From NCBI GenBank assembly GCA_023431405.1, contig JAEYVZ010000015.1, positions 1-59,881 on the forward strand: DNA of 59,881 nt, read 5' to 3'. Shown one piece after another: positions 1 to 9,928 of the stretch; position 1 is the first letter of the stretch; each line of letters opens with the position of its first letter. The notes beneath the pieces were generated by a model. It worked only from the letters and a program-made list of their open reading frames with translations. It searched no databases and was not told the DNA's origin. The DNA comes from Actinomycetes bacterium. GTDB lineage: Bacteria; Actinomycetota; Actinomycetes; Actinomycetales; Microbacteriaceae. Made by a program: the position numbers and the translations under genes.

Positions 1-57
1 TTCGACCCCTGAGGGCAATCGGGGTAGGGGTCCCCGCTCTTGCCCTCAGGGGTCGAA
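1..57 (-). terminator. Long perfect inverted repeat after guaA
   Basis: Positions 1-18 and 40-57 are perfect reverse complements (18 bp). Inside them, 20-24 pairs with 32-36, giving a second helix around a 7-nt loop. It lies 27 bp downstream of the guaA stop, so it probably ends guaA transcription. It is longer than the other terminators here and begins exactly at the window edge, so it could be part of a larger repeat. Confidence 0.6.
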
Positions 58-83
58 TCACGCAGCCGGGCACCCCCAGCGCG

Positions 84-1660
<1,577 letters not shown>

Positions 1661-1664
<4 letters not shown>

Positions 1665-2182
1665 CGGGACTCCGTCTCGAGAAGGGGGGACGATTCTGGG
1701 GGCGACTGCTCTTCGCGGGCAGCGAGGTAGGCCTTCACCTCGCGCGCGACGCGGGTCTCCATGATGAACGACAGCAGGGGCACGACGCCACCGAGGGCGA
1801 GGAGGATGAAGCGCGGGAAACCCCAGCGCATGAGGCTCCACAGCCGGAAGCACGCGAACAGGTACACGACGTAGAACCAGCCGTGGACGATGAGGATGAG
1901 CAGCGAGATGTTTACGCCGTCGCCCGTGGAGATCATGTCGCACGCGTCGAGGCCCGGCACGAACAGCGAGAACCACTGGCAGTCGGGGCCGGCGATGACC
2001 GGCGCGAACCAGAGGAAGCCCGACCCGCCCGCAAACAGCTCGAGGTGCAGCGGCGTGTACTTGAGGATCATCTCGGCCAGCAGCAGAAGCAACCCGACGC
2101 CCGTGATGACGGAGGCGATCTGGTAGAACTTCAGCGCCGAGCGGATCGCCGGGAACGAGGCGAGCTTGGGCTGGGCGGGCAT
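1661..2182 (-). CDS. DUF3817-type integral membrane protein
   Basis: A 173-residue polytopic membrane protein of unknown function, resembling the actinobacterial DUF3817 family. Hydrophobic segments lie near residues 20-38, 75-110 and 115-135, and a short acidic tail follows. The ATG at 2182 is chosen because a TAGACT -10 box sits 7 nt upstream (2190-2195) and the downstream end overlaps guaA by 4 nt. The family is often found next to guaA or guaB in actinobacteria, but no role in purine metabolism can be read from the sequence. Confidence 0.8.
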
Positions 2183-2189
2183 GGCCTCC

Positions 2190-2195
2190 AGTCTA
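2190..2195 (-). promoter_or_regulatory. -10 box for the DUF3817-guaA pair
   Basis: TAGACT on the minus strand, 7 nt before the ATG at 2182. This would give an mRNA starting at or within a base or two of the start codon. No convincing -35 was found. Confidence 0.5.
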
Positions 2196-2222
2196 CCGTC
2201 CGCCGCCTGGCGCGCGGCGCCG

Positions 2223-3110
2223 TCAGACGGCCGTCGACGGGTCGTCGGCCAGCGCTTCGACTTCCTTCTCCCACGCATCGCGGGCGAGGCGGTACCACAT
2301 GTAGAACGCGAAGCCGGCGAAGACCGCCCACTCGATCGCGTAGAACACGTTGAGCCAGTTGACGGGCGACTGCTCGGCCGGCGCCGGGGAGTCGATCGCC
2401 TGCAGCGAGGCGGGCACCGGCATGGGGCCGAGGGAGTCCCGGTCTGCGACGAGGTAGGGCCGGTACACGGAGATGCCGTCGGTGTCCGTCCACCAGCCCA
2501 GAAGCGCGGCGGGCGACATCGTCGTCATCTCGGTGAGCGGTGCGCCCTTCGGGGGGACGCGCGGCCCCTCGTCGGAGATGATGCGTCCGGTGAGCGTGAC
2601 CGGTTCGGCATCGGCATCCGACAGCGATGCCGCCAGTTCGCTCGCGATGAGGTCGGCCTGCTCACGGGAATCGGTCCAGCCGAGCGCGACGGCGATGCTC
2701 GCAGGCTCGCCCGCGTCGGTCACGCGGAACTGCCCCGTGATCCAGTAGCCCTCGACACCGCCGTTGAACCGCGACGACACGACGAGGAAGTCCTCGGGCA
2801 CCCATGTGCCGGCCACCTCGACCCGCTGCCCGACGAGCGGCTCGGCCAGGTACTCCCCCGGGGCGACGACGTCGCCGATCGGACGCACCGACTCAGTCGC
2901 CCCGGGAGGCGGCGGGTCGGAGTCGATGGCGTTGCCGAGCTGCCATTGGCCGAGCCAGGCGAAGACGGCGGCGATCGCGAGCGCCACGAGCAGCATGCCG
3001 ATCCACCACGGGCGGAGCATGACCTCGCGCAGCGTCGGCGGGAACACCTCAGGCGCGCTCGCCCGCCCCACGGGGCGGACGGCGTCGACGGAGGGATCGC
3101 TCGGGGACAT
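2223..3110 (-). CDS. SURF1-family cytochrome oxidase biogenesis protein
   Basis: SURF1 proteins assist assembly of haem-copper cytochrome c oxidase in the membrane. The 295-residue sequence has the expected form: a cytosolic N-terminus, a membrane helix at about 34-53, a long extracytoplasmic domain, and a second helix at about 250-273 ending in a charged tail. The early GQWQL and the later NWLNVFYAIEW segments are typical of the family. The bacterial role is inferred from family membership. It lies between guaB3 and the DUF3817 gene, 27 bp from guaB3, and may be co-transcribed. Confidence 0.85.
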   Translation of the reverse strand: MSPSDPSVDAVRPVGRASAPEVFPPTLREVMLRPWWIGMLLVALAIAAVFAWLGQWQLGNAIDSDPPPPGATESVRPIGDVVAPGEYLAEPLVGQRVEVAGTWVPEDFLVVSSRFNGGVEGYWITGQFRVTDAGEPASIAVALGWTDSREQADLIASELAASLSDADAEPVTLTGRIISDEGPRVPPKGAPLTEMTTMSPAALLGWWTDTDGISVYRPYLVADRDSLGPMPVPASLQAIDSPAPAEQSPVNWLNVFYAIEWAVFAGFAFYMWYRLARDAWEKEVEALADDPSTAV

Positions 3111-3137
3111 CAGTTCGGGGACATCGGAGTGGAGAGA

Positions 3138-4262
3138 TCAGTGCGACGCGTAGGGCGCCACCACGACCTCGACCCGCTGGAACTCCTTCAGGTCGGAGTA
3201 GCCGGTCGTGGCCATCGACTTGCGCAGCGCCCCGATCAGGTTCGCCGTGCCGTCGGCCACCGGAGCCGGGCCGTAGAGGATCTCCTCCAGCGGGGCGACC
3301 TGCCCGACCTCGACGCGGCGACCGCGCGGCAGCTGCGGGTGGTGAGCCTCCGGCCCCCAATGGAAGCCGCGACCGGGCGCGTCGATCGCGCGGGCGAGCG
3401 CGACGCCGAGCATGACGGCATCCGCGCCCATCGCGAGCGCCTTCACGATGTCGCCTGACGTGCCGACACCGCCGTCGGCGATGACGTGCACGTAGCGCCC
3501 GCCCGACTCGTCCATGTAGTCGCGGCGAGCCCCGGCCACATCGGCCACCGCGGTCGCCATGGGCGCGTGGACACCGAGTGTGGCGCGCGTGGTGGAGGCC
3601 GCGCCGCCGCCGAAGCCGACGAGCACGCCTGCCGCGCCCGTGCGCATGAGATGAAGCGCGGCGGTGTACGTCGACGCGCCGCCGACGATGACCGGAACGT
3701 CGAGGTCGTAGATGAACTTCTTGAGGTTGAGCGGTTCGGCATCGCTCGACACGTGCTCGGCCGACACGGTGGTGCCGCGGATGACGAACAGATCGACACC
3801 GGCGGCGACGACCGTCTCGTACAGCTCCTGCGTGCGCTGGGGTGTGAGGGCGCCGGCCACGGTCACCCCGGCCTCGCGGATCTCGGCGAGACGGTCGCGG
3901 ATGAGCTCCGGCTTGATCGGCGCGGCGTAGAGCTCCTGCATGCGACGGGTCGCGATCTCGGCGGGCAGCGAGGCGATCTCGGCGAGGTGAGGCTCGGGGT
4001 CGTCGTACCGCGTCCACAGGCCCTCGAGGTCGAGGACGCCCAGGCCGCCGAGCTTCCCGAGCATGATGGCCGTCTGCGGGCTCATGACGGAGTCCATCGG
4101 AGCGCCGAGCACCGGGATCTCGAAGCCGAACGCGTCGATCGACCACGACGTGGAGACGTCTTCGGGGTTGCGGGTGCGGCGGGAGGGCACCACCGCGATG
4201 TCGTCGAACGCGTAGGCGCGGCGGGCGCGCTTGGCGCGGCCGAGCTCGATGTCCATGCTCAC
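3138..4262 (-). CDS. guaB3: GuaB3-family IMP dehydrogenase-related protein
   Basis: A 374-residue IMPDH/GMPR-fold TIM barrel without CBS domains, as in actinobacterial GuaB3. It keeps the N-terminal FDDIAVVPSRRT segment, the GAPMDSVMS strand and the IADGGVGTSGDIVKA phosphate-binding region. The loop that carries the catalytic cysteine in IMPDH (GPGSICTTR in GuaB of this window) reads GGGAASTTR here, so the nucleophile position is Ser223. Ordinary IMP dehydrogenase chemistry is therefore doubtful, and a GMP-reductase or regulatory role is only inference. Start: GTG at 4262, six bases after a TAGGCT -10 box; an ATG two codons later is possible. Confidence 0.88.
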   Translation of the reverse strand: MSMDIELGRAKRARRAYAFDDIAVVPSRRTRNPEDVSTSWSIDAFGFEIPVLGAPMDSVMSPQTAIMLGKLGGLGVLDLEGLWTRYDDPEPHLAEIASLPAEIATRRMQELYAAPIKPELIRDRLAEIREAGVTVAGALTPQRTQELYETVVAAGVDLFVIRGTTVSAEHVSSDAEPLNLKKFIYDLDVPVIVGGASTYTAALHLMRTGAAGVLVGFGGGAASTTRATLGVHAPMATAVADVAGARRDYMDESGGRYVHVIADGGVGTSGDIVKALAMGADAVMLGVALARAIDAPGRGFHWGPEAHHPQLPRGRRVEVGQVAPLEEILYGPAPVADGTANLIGALRKSMATTGYSDLKEFQRVEVVVAPYASH

Positions 4263-4268
4263 CCTCCC

Positions 4269-4274
4269 AGCCTA
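4269..4274 (-). promoter_or_regulatory. -10 box for guaB3
   Basis: TAGGCT (minus strand), then GGGAGG, then GTG. The six bases may serve as the last promoter bases of a leaderless mRNA; they also resemble a Shine-Dalgarno, but too close to the start codon. Confidence 0.55.
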
Positions 4275-4394
4275 CCCGGCGGCGCCGAGAGGCCGCCCGA
4301 GAGCCGCACACACGCGCGCGCCGCGCTCTTCGGGCAGGATGCGTACGAAGGGCCTTTCATCGCCCGCCATCGCGCCGCTCGCGGAAGGACACAC

Positions 4395-5672
4395 GTGCCG
4401 AACCCCCATACCCTGCCCGAGGCCCCGCTCACCCGTGGGGACTGTCTGGGGGCCGATGCCGTCGACCCGCTCGCCGGCTACCGCGACCGCTTCGTCCTCC
4501 CGCCGGCGACGATCTACCTCGACGGCAACTCGCTCGGCCCGATGCCGAAGGCCACGGCAGACCGCATCCACGACGTCGTGCACCGCGAATGGGCCACCGA
4601 CCTGATCGCGAGTTGGAACACGAACGACTGGTTCGAGCTGCCCGTGCGGGTCGGGGAGAAGATCGCCCGGCTGCTCGGCGGCGAGCGCGGCGGCTGCGTC
4701 GTCACCGATACAACGTCGATCAACCTCTTCAAAGCGCTCGGGGCCGCCCTGCAGCTGCAACGCGAGGACGATCCCACCCGCCGGGTCATCGTGTCGGAGC
4801 GCGAGAACTTCCCGACCGACCTCTACGTGATCGAAGGAATCATCGAGCTACTCGGGAGCCGGTACGAACTGCGCCTCATCGACGGCCCGGGTGACCTCGA
4901 CGAGGCACTCGGCGACGACGTCGCCGTCGTGCTGATCACCCAGGTGAACTACCGCACCGGCGCGCTGTGGGACATGGCATCCACGACGCAGCGCATCCAC
5001 GCCGCCGGGGCGCTCGTCGTATGGGACCTCTGCCACTCCGCTGGCGCTCTCCCCGTGCACCTCGACCGCGACGGCGCCGACTTCGCCGTCGGCTGCACGT
5101 ACAAGTACCTGAACGGCGGACCGGGCTCCCCCGCATTCGTGTGGGTCGCGCAGCGCCACCTCGGGCGAGCGCGATCGCCGCTGACCGGCTGGTGGGGACA
5201 CGCACGGCCCTTCGCGATGGCCCCATCGTTCGAACGCGCCGAGGGCATCCGCAGCTTCCTCGTCGGCACGCAGCCGATCGTCTCGCTCGCAGCCGCCGAG
5301 GTCGGGATCGACCTCGCGCTCGACGTCGACCAGGAACAGGCGCGCGCCAAGTCGCTGGCCCTCACGGGGCTGTTCATGCGGCTCATCGACGAACGGCTCG
5401 ACGGCCGCGGCCTCGAACTGGTCACCCCTCGCGACGAGGCGCGCGGGAGCCAGGTGAGCTATCGCCACCCCGATGGCTTCGCCGTCGTGAACGCGCTCAT
5501 CTCGCAGGGCGTGGTCGGCGATTACCGGGAGCCCGGCATCCTCCGCTTCGGGTTCGCGCCGCTGTACACCGGCTATGTCGACGTGTGGGATGCCGTCGAG
5601 ACTCTCCGCCGCGTGCTCGACGACGGACTCTGGCGTGAGAGCCGCTTCGCGCAGCGCGGCCTGGTCACCTGA
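4395..5672 (+). CDS. kynU: Kynureninase
   Basis: PLP enzyme of fold type I that cleaves L-kynurenine (or 3-hydroxykynurenine) to anthranilate and alanine. The 425-residue protein shows family hallmarks: IYLDGNSLGPMP near the start, DTTSINLFKAL, VVWDLCHSAGALPV with the PLP-contacting Asp, and CTYKYLNGGPGSPAF with the Schiff-base lysine. Start: GTG at 4395 with GGAAGGA 4 nt upstream; upstream sequence in the same frame is the shadow of guaB3. No tryptophan dioxygenase or formamidase gene is adjacent, so the pathway partners must be elsewhere if present. Confidence 0.93.
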   Translation: MPNPHTLPEAPLTRGDCLGADAVDPLAGYRDRFVLPPATIYLDGNSLGPMPKATADRIHDVVHREWATDLIASWNTNDWFELPVRVGEKIARLLGGERGGCVVTDTTSINLFKALGAALQLQREDDPTRRVIVSERENFPTDLYVIEGIIELLGSRYELRLIDGPGDLDEALGDDVAVVLITQVNYRTGALWDMASTTQRIHAAGALVVWDLCHSAGALPVHLDRDGADFAVGCTYKYLNGGPGSPAFVWVAQRHLGRARSPLTGWWGHARPFAMAPSFERAEGIRSFLVGTQPIVSLAAAEVGIDLALDVDQEQARAKSLALTGLFMRLIDERLDGRGLELVTPRDEARGSQVSYRHPDGFAVVNALISQGVVGDYREPGILRFGFAPLYTGYVDVWDAVETLRRVLDDGLWRESRFAQRGLVT

Positions 5673-5716
5673 GGTCGCGTCGGCAGCGCCTCACCGCCTG
5701 TTGCCGGCGCAGGCGT

Positions 5717-5802
5717 CTGCACAACTCCTGCAATCCGTTCGGCATCGTGCGCGACACGCGGCATCGGCCGGCCCGCGCGACAGTTCTGCAGGAGTTGCGC
5801 AG
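5717..5802. repeat. Inverted repeat between convergent kynU and guaB
   Basis: Two 16-bp arms, 5717-5732 (CTGCACAACTCCTGCA) and 5787-5802 (TGCAGGAGTTGCGCAG), are reverse complements with one mismatch, separated by 54 bp. The spacing is too wide for a normal terminator. The form suggests a REP-like or paired intergenic element. A separate 15-bp direct repeat lies at 5853-5867 and 5884-5898 and runs into the guaB stop codon. Confidence 0.55.
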
Positions 5803-5896
5803 CCCGTCCCGTGCGCACGGCGCGGCCGCGTGACCTCTCCGCCGGAGCGGGCCACCGCCGAGGGGTCGTCGCCGGCGGCGGGTCACCGCCGAGGGG

Positions 5897-7399
5897 TCAC
5901 TTCTTGTAGTTGGGCGCCTCGACGACGATCTGCACGTCGTGCGGGTGCGACTCCTTGAGGCCTGCCGACGTGATCCGCACGAACTTGCCTCGCGCCTTCA
6001 GCTCCTCGATGGTGCGGGCGCCCACGTAGAACATCGACTGACGCAGACCCCCGACCAGCTGATAGGCGACCGCCGAGACCGGGCCGCGGTACGCGACCTG
6101 ACCCTCGATGCCTTCGGGGATGAGCTTGTCGTCGTTGGGGACGTCGGCCTGGAAGTAGCGGTCCTTGGAGTACGAGGTCTTCTTGCCGCGGGTCTGGAGA
6201 GCGCCGAGCGAGCCCATGCCGCGGTACAGCTTGAACTGCTTGCCGCCCTGGAAGACGATCTCGCCGGGCGACTCGTCGGTGCCCGCCAGCAGCGAACCCA
6301 GCATGACCGTGTCGGCACCGGCGACGAGCGCCTTGGCGATGTCGCCGGAGTACTGCAGGCCGCCGTCGGCGATCACCGGGATGCCGGCCTCACGGGTGGC
6401 CTGGAAGGCCTCCCAGATGGCGGTCACCTGCGGCACGCCGACGCCCGCGACGACGCGGGTCGTGCAGATCGAGCCCGGCCCGACGCCGACCTTCACGGCA
6501 TCCGCGCCCGCGTCGACGAGCGCCTGGGCGCCTTCGCGCGTGGCGACGTTGCCGCCGATCACATCGATGTGGTCGAACGAGGAGTCGGCCTTGATGCGCT
6601 TGATCATGTCGATGACGCCCGCCGACTGGCCGTTGGCGGTGTCGACGACCAGCACGTCGACTCCCGCGTCGCGCAGGGCCTCGGCCCGCTGCCACGCGTC
6701 TCCGAAGAAGCCGATCGCCGCCCCCACGCGCAGGCGCCCCTGCTCGTCCTTGGTGGCGAGCGGGTACTTCTCGCTCTTGTCGAAGTCTTTGATGGTGATG
6801 AGGCCCGCGAGCTTGCCGGCGTCGTCGATGAGGGGGAGCTTCTCGACGCGGTGCTGCGCGAACAGGGCGATCACCTCGTTGGCGCCGATGCCCACGCGCC
6901 CCGTCACGAGCCCTTCGCTCGTCATGACATCGCGCACCTTCGTGGTCTGGCGCTCGAAGCCCGACACGAAGCGCATGTCGCGGTTGGTGATGATGCCGAC
7001 GAGGCGACCGTCTTCATCGACGACGGGCAGGCCCGAGATGCGGTACTGCGCGCAGAGGTTGTCGACCTCTTCGATGGTGGCGTCGGGGGTGGTCGTGATG
7101 GGGTCGGTAATCATTCCCGACTCGCTGCGCTTCACCCGGTCGACCATCGACGCCTGCTCCTCGATGGAGGCGTTGCGATGGAGGATGCCGATGCCGCCCT
7201 CACGTGCGATCGCGATGGCCATGCGGGCCTCGGTCACCGTGTCCATCGCTGCGGAGAGGAGCGGTGTGGCGACGGTGATGCGGCGCGTCACCCGAGACGA
7301 GGTGTCGGCCTCTGAGGGGATGACATCGGTGTGGCCCGGCAGCAGCAGGACGTCGTCGTAGGTCAGTCCGACGAAACCGAACGGGTCGTTGTGCTCCAT
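5897..7399 (-). CDS. guaB: Inosine-5'-monophosphate dehydrogenase
   Basis: Oxidises IMP to XMP with NAD+, the rate-limiting step of guanine nucleotide synthesis, and feeds guaA. The 500-residue protein has the N-terminal barrel part (LTYDDVLLLPG), an inserted pair of CBS domains at about 95-210, the catalytic loop GPGSICTTR with the nucleophile Cys, the ADGGLQYSGDIAKAL phosphate site, and the YRGMGSLGAL flap region. Start: ATG at 7399 with a purine-rich GGAGAG upstream. It faces the liv operon across a shared 175-bp intergenic region. Confidence 0.97.
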   Translation of the reverse strand: MEHNDPFGFVGLTYDDVLLLPGHTDVIPSEADTSSRVTRRITVATPLLSAAMDTVTEARMAIAIAREGGIGILHRNASIEEQASMVDRVKRSESGMITDPITTTPDATIEEVDNLCAQYRISGLPVVDEDGRLVGIITNRDMRFVSGFERQTTKVRDVMTSEGLVTGRVGIGANEVIALFAQHRVEKLPLIDDAGKLAGLITIKDFDKSEKYPLATKDEQGRLRVGAAIGFFGDAWQRAEALRDAGVDVLVVDTANGQSAGVIDMIKRIKADSSFDHIDVIGGNVATREGAQALVDAGADAVKVGVGPGSICTTRVVAGVGVPQVTAIWEAFQATREAGIPVIADGGLQYSGDIAKALVAGADTVMLGSLLAGTDESPGEIVFQGGKQFKLYRGMGSLGALQTRGKKTSYSKDRYFQADVPNDDKLIPEGIEGQVAYRGPVSAVAYQLVGGLRQSMFYVGARTIEELKARGKFVRITSAGLKESHPHDVQIVVEAPNYKK

Positions 7400-7574
7400 G
7401 TGGCTCTCCTGCGTGTTCCGGGCTCCTTGATTCTAATTCGTCGTTGTACGGTTTCATTCCGGCTTCGGATCGATCCGTAGGCGAAACACCGCCGACACAT
7501 TACGCTCGTACCGTCGTTCATCGATGAAGATGCGACCGCATCACCCGAACAGGTGCGCTGGACTGGAGGAACCT
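7400..7574. promoter_or_regulatory. Divergent guaB / liv promoter region
   Basis: This intergenic stretch holds a likely guaB -10 (TAGAAT on the minus strand, about 30 nt before its ATG), a possible liv -10 (TACGCT near 7502), and a perfect 12-bp palindrome CGGATCGATCCG at 7466-7477 between them. The palindrome could be an operator, but no regulator can be named. -35 boxes are poor on both sides. Confidence 0.45.
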
Positions 7575-8933
7575 TTGAGTCCCACGACCATCACCGCACG
7601 CCGACCCATGAGGTGGGGCGTGCTGATCCTGGGGGCCGTGCTCGCTGCGGTGCTGCTGATCCTCAGCAGTCCCGGCGCTGCGCATGCCGCCGCTCCCGAC
7701 ACCCCCGGTGGAGATCAGGAGGAAACCGACTTCTACTTCGGCGGCGTCATCACGTTCGACGACGAACCGGTGCCCGACGTCACGATGTCGATCACCGGCG
7801 GCGGCTTCGAGGCGGCCACGATCACAGACGCCGAGGGCCGGTGGCGCCTCTATGTACCGGCGAAGGAGACGTACACGCTCGTCGTCGACGAGAACACGCT
7901 CCCCGAAGGAGTGATCGTCGACCCGGCGCTGCTCCCGGAGGATCTGCAGCCGGTCTCCGGGACGACAGGCTCCTTCGAAGTGGAGTTCGGGCTCACCAAG
8001 ACCAAGATCGTCAATCTCTTCCTCGGCGAAGGACAACGCGTCACGCAGTCCTTCGCCGATCAGCTTCTCATCCGCCTGGTGAACGGTCTGAACTTCGGGC
8101 TGCTGCTGGCCCTGGCCGCGATGGGCGCCGCGCTGATCTTCGGCACGACGGGCCTGTCGAACTTCTCCCACGGCGAGATGGTGACGTGGGGCGCCCTGGT
8201 CACGATGATCGCGACGACGACCTTCGCCCTGCCCCTGTGGCTCGCGATCATCATCGCCGTCGCTGCCGGAGCCGCCCTCGGGCTCGGCCTCGACGCCGGC
8301 CTCTGGCGGCCTCTGCGCCGCAGAGGGCTGGGCGTGGTGCAGGTGATGATCGTCAGCATCGGCCTGTCGCTGGCCCTGCGCTACACGTTCCAGTTCATCG
8401 TCGGCGGCTCCACCTCGCAGCTGCCCGGCGCGAGCCCCGAGCCGATCCAGATCGGACCGATCCAGACGTCGTACATCGACCTCATCAGCATGGGGGTGAG
8501 CGTGGTCGTCATCCTCGCGGTCGCGTTCTTCCTCCTGCGCACCCGCATCGGCAAGGCGACGCGTGCGATCTCCGACAATCCGCAGCTGGCATCGGCATCT
8601 GGGATCAACGTCGACCGCGTGATCCGCATCGTGTGGGTGATCGCGGGCACCCTCGCCGCCATCTCGGGCGTGCTGTGGGCCTACTTCCGTCCGGGCGTGC
8701 GCTGGGACATGGGCACGCAGATGCTGCTGCTGATCTTCGCCGCGATCACGCTGGGCGGTCTCGGCACCGCGTTCGGCGCCCTCCTGGGCGCCCTCATCGT
8801 GGGCGTCGTCGTGGAGACGTCGACCCTGTGGATCCCGTCGGACCTGAAGTACGCCGGCGCCCTCGTGGTGCTGATCCTCATCCTGCTGGTGAGACCACAG
8901 GGCCTGCTCGGTCGTAAAGAAAGGCTCGGGTGA
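7575..8933 (+). CDS. livH: Branched-chain amino acid ABC permease (LivH type) with extracellular N-terminal domain
   Basis: Membrane subunit of a hydrophobic amino-acid (HAAT-type) importer. The start is TTG at 7575, directly after GGAGGAACC. The 452-residue product begins with a signal peptide (about 1-39, ending AAHA), then about 90 residues resembling a carboxypeptidase-regulatory/Cna-B-like beta sandwich (FYFGGVITFDDEPVPDVTMS; TITDAEGRWRLYVPA), then the LivH permease with about eight membrane helices, starting LLIRLVNGLNFGLLLALAAMG. A canonical LivH is about 290-310 residues, so the N-terminal 150 are extra. The stop overlaps livM in a GTGA junction. Confidence 0.9.
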   Translation: MSPTTITARRPMRWGVLILGAVLAAVLLILSSPGAAHAAAPDTPGGDQEETDFYFGGVITFDDEPVPDVTMSITGGGFEAATITDAEGRWRLYVPAKETYTLVVDENTLPEGVIVDPALLPEDLQPVSGTTGSFEVEFGLTKTKIVNLFLGEGQRVTQSFADQLLIRLVNGLNFGLLLALAAMGAALIFGTTGLSNFSHGEMVTWGALVTMIATTTFALPLWLAIIIAVAAGAALGLGLDAGLWRPLRRRGLGVVQVMIVSIGLSLALRYTFQFIVGGSTSQLPGASPEPIQIGPIQTSYIDLISMGVSVVVILAVAFFLLRTRIGKATRAISDNPQLASASGINVDRVIRIVWVIAGTLAAISGVLWAYFRPGVRWDMGTQMLLLIFAAITLGGLGTAFGALLGALIVGVVVETSTLWIPSDLKYAGALVVLILILLVRPQGLLGRKERLG

Positions 8934-9928
8934 TCGTCATGGATTGGAGTGCAATCTTCAACAACACGCTCAGCTACCTGCTGAGCCCCGTCACGATCGC
9001 GTACGCGCTGGCGGCCACGGGCCTCGCCGTGCACTTCGGCTATGCCGGCCTTCTCAACTTCGGCATGGCGGGCTTCATGGCTCTCGGCGCCTACGGCTAC
9101 GCGATCTCGATCCTCACCTTCGGGCTCCCCTGGTATCTCGCGATGCTCGTGGGGCTCGTGCTCGCGGTGATCTTCGCGATCGTCCTGGGCGTCCCGACCC
9201 TGCGACTGCGCGCCGACTACCTCGCGATCGTCACGATCGCCGCGGCGGAGATCGTGCGCCTGCTGTTCACGACGCAGGTCTTCGACGAGTGGACCAACTC
9301 GGCCGACGGCCTCGGCAACTACAACGGCAGCTTCCAGTCGTCGAACCCCTTCGCCGCCCTCCCCAAGGGCGAACGGTACGGCTTCGGTCCCTGGCAGTAC
9401 ACGGCCCAGCAGCTGTGGATCATCGTGTTCGGCCTCATCGTGCTGGCTCTGTCGATCTTCGTGGTCTGGTCGCTCATGCGCAGCCCCTGGGGTCGCGTGC
9501 TCAAGGGGATCCGCGAAGACGAGGATGCCGTGCGCTCGCTCGGCAAGAACGTGTTCGCCTACAAGATGCAGGCGCTCATCGTCGGTGGCGTGATCGGCGC
9601 CCTCGGCGGCATCGTGTACGTGCTGCCGTCGGCGGTGATCCCGTCGAGCTACACGACGGCGCTCACCTTCTTCCTGTGGACGATCCTGCTGCTCGGCGGC
9701 GCCTCGACGATCTTCGGGCCGTCGCTGGGTGCCGTGATCTTCTGGATGGTCCTCGCCCTCCTCGGCAACCTGCTGCCGCAGATGGCGCAGGCCGGGTGGC
9801 TTCCGATGACCGACATCCAGGCGGGAACGCTGCGCTACATCCTCGTGGGCGTGGCGCTCATGCTCCTCGTGATCTTCAGGCCGCAGGGCATCCTCGGCGA
9901 CAAGAGGGAGATGACCTTTGTCAAGTGA
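8930..9928 (+). CDS. livM: Branched-chain amino acid ABC permease (LivM type)
   Basis: Second membrane subunit of the importer, 332 residues, with about 8-10 hydrophobic helices and the typical GYAGLLNFGMAGFMALGAY opening and FRPQGILG ending. GTG at 8930 overlaps the livH stop (GTGA) and AAAGG lies just upstream; an ATG three codons later is an alternative. It pairs with LivH to form the channel energised by LivG and LivF. The substrate (leucine, isoleucine, valine, or another small amide or amino acid) cannot be decided from sequence. Confidence 0.93.
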   Translation: MIVMDWSAIFNNTLSYLLSPVTIAYALAATGLAVHFGYAGLLNFGMAGFMALGAYGYAISILTFGLPWYLAMLVGLVLAVIFAIVLGVPTLRLRADYLAIVTIAAAEIVRLLFTTQVFDEWTNSADGLGNYNGSFQSSNPFAALPKGERYGFGPWQYTAQQLWIIVFGLIVLALSIFVVWSLMRSPWGRVLKGIREDEDAVRSLGKNVFAYKMQALIVGGVIGALGGIVYVLPSAVIPSSYTTALTFFLWTILLLGGASTIFGPSLGAVIFWMVLALLGNLLPQMAQAGWLPMTDIQAGTLRYILVGVALMLLVIFRPQGILGDKREMTFVK

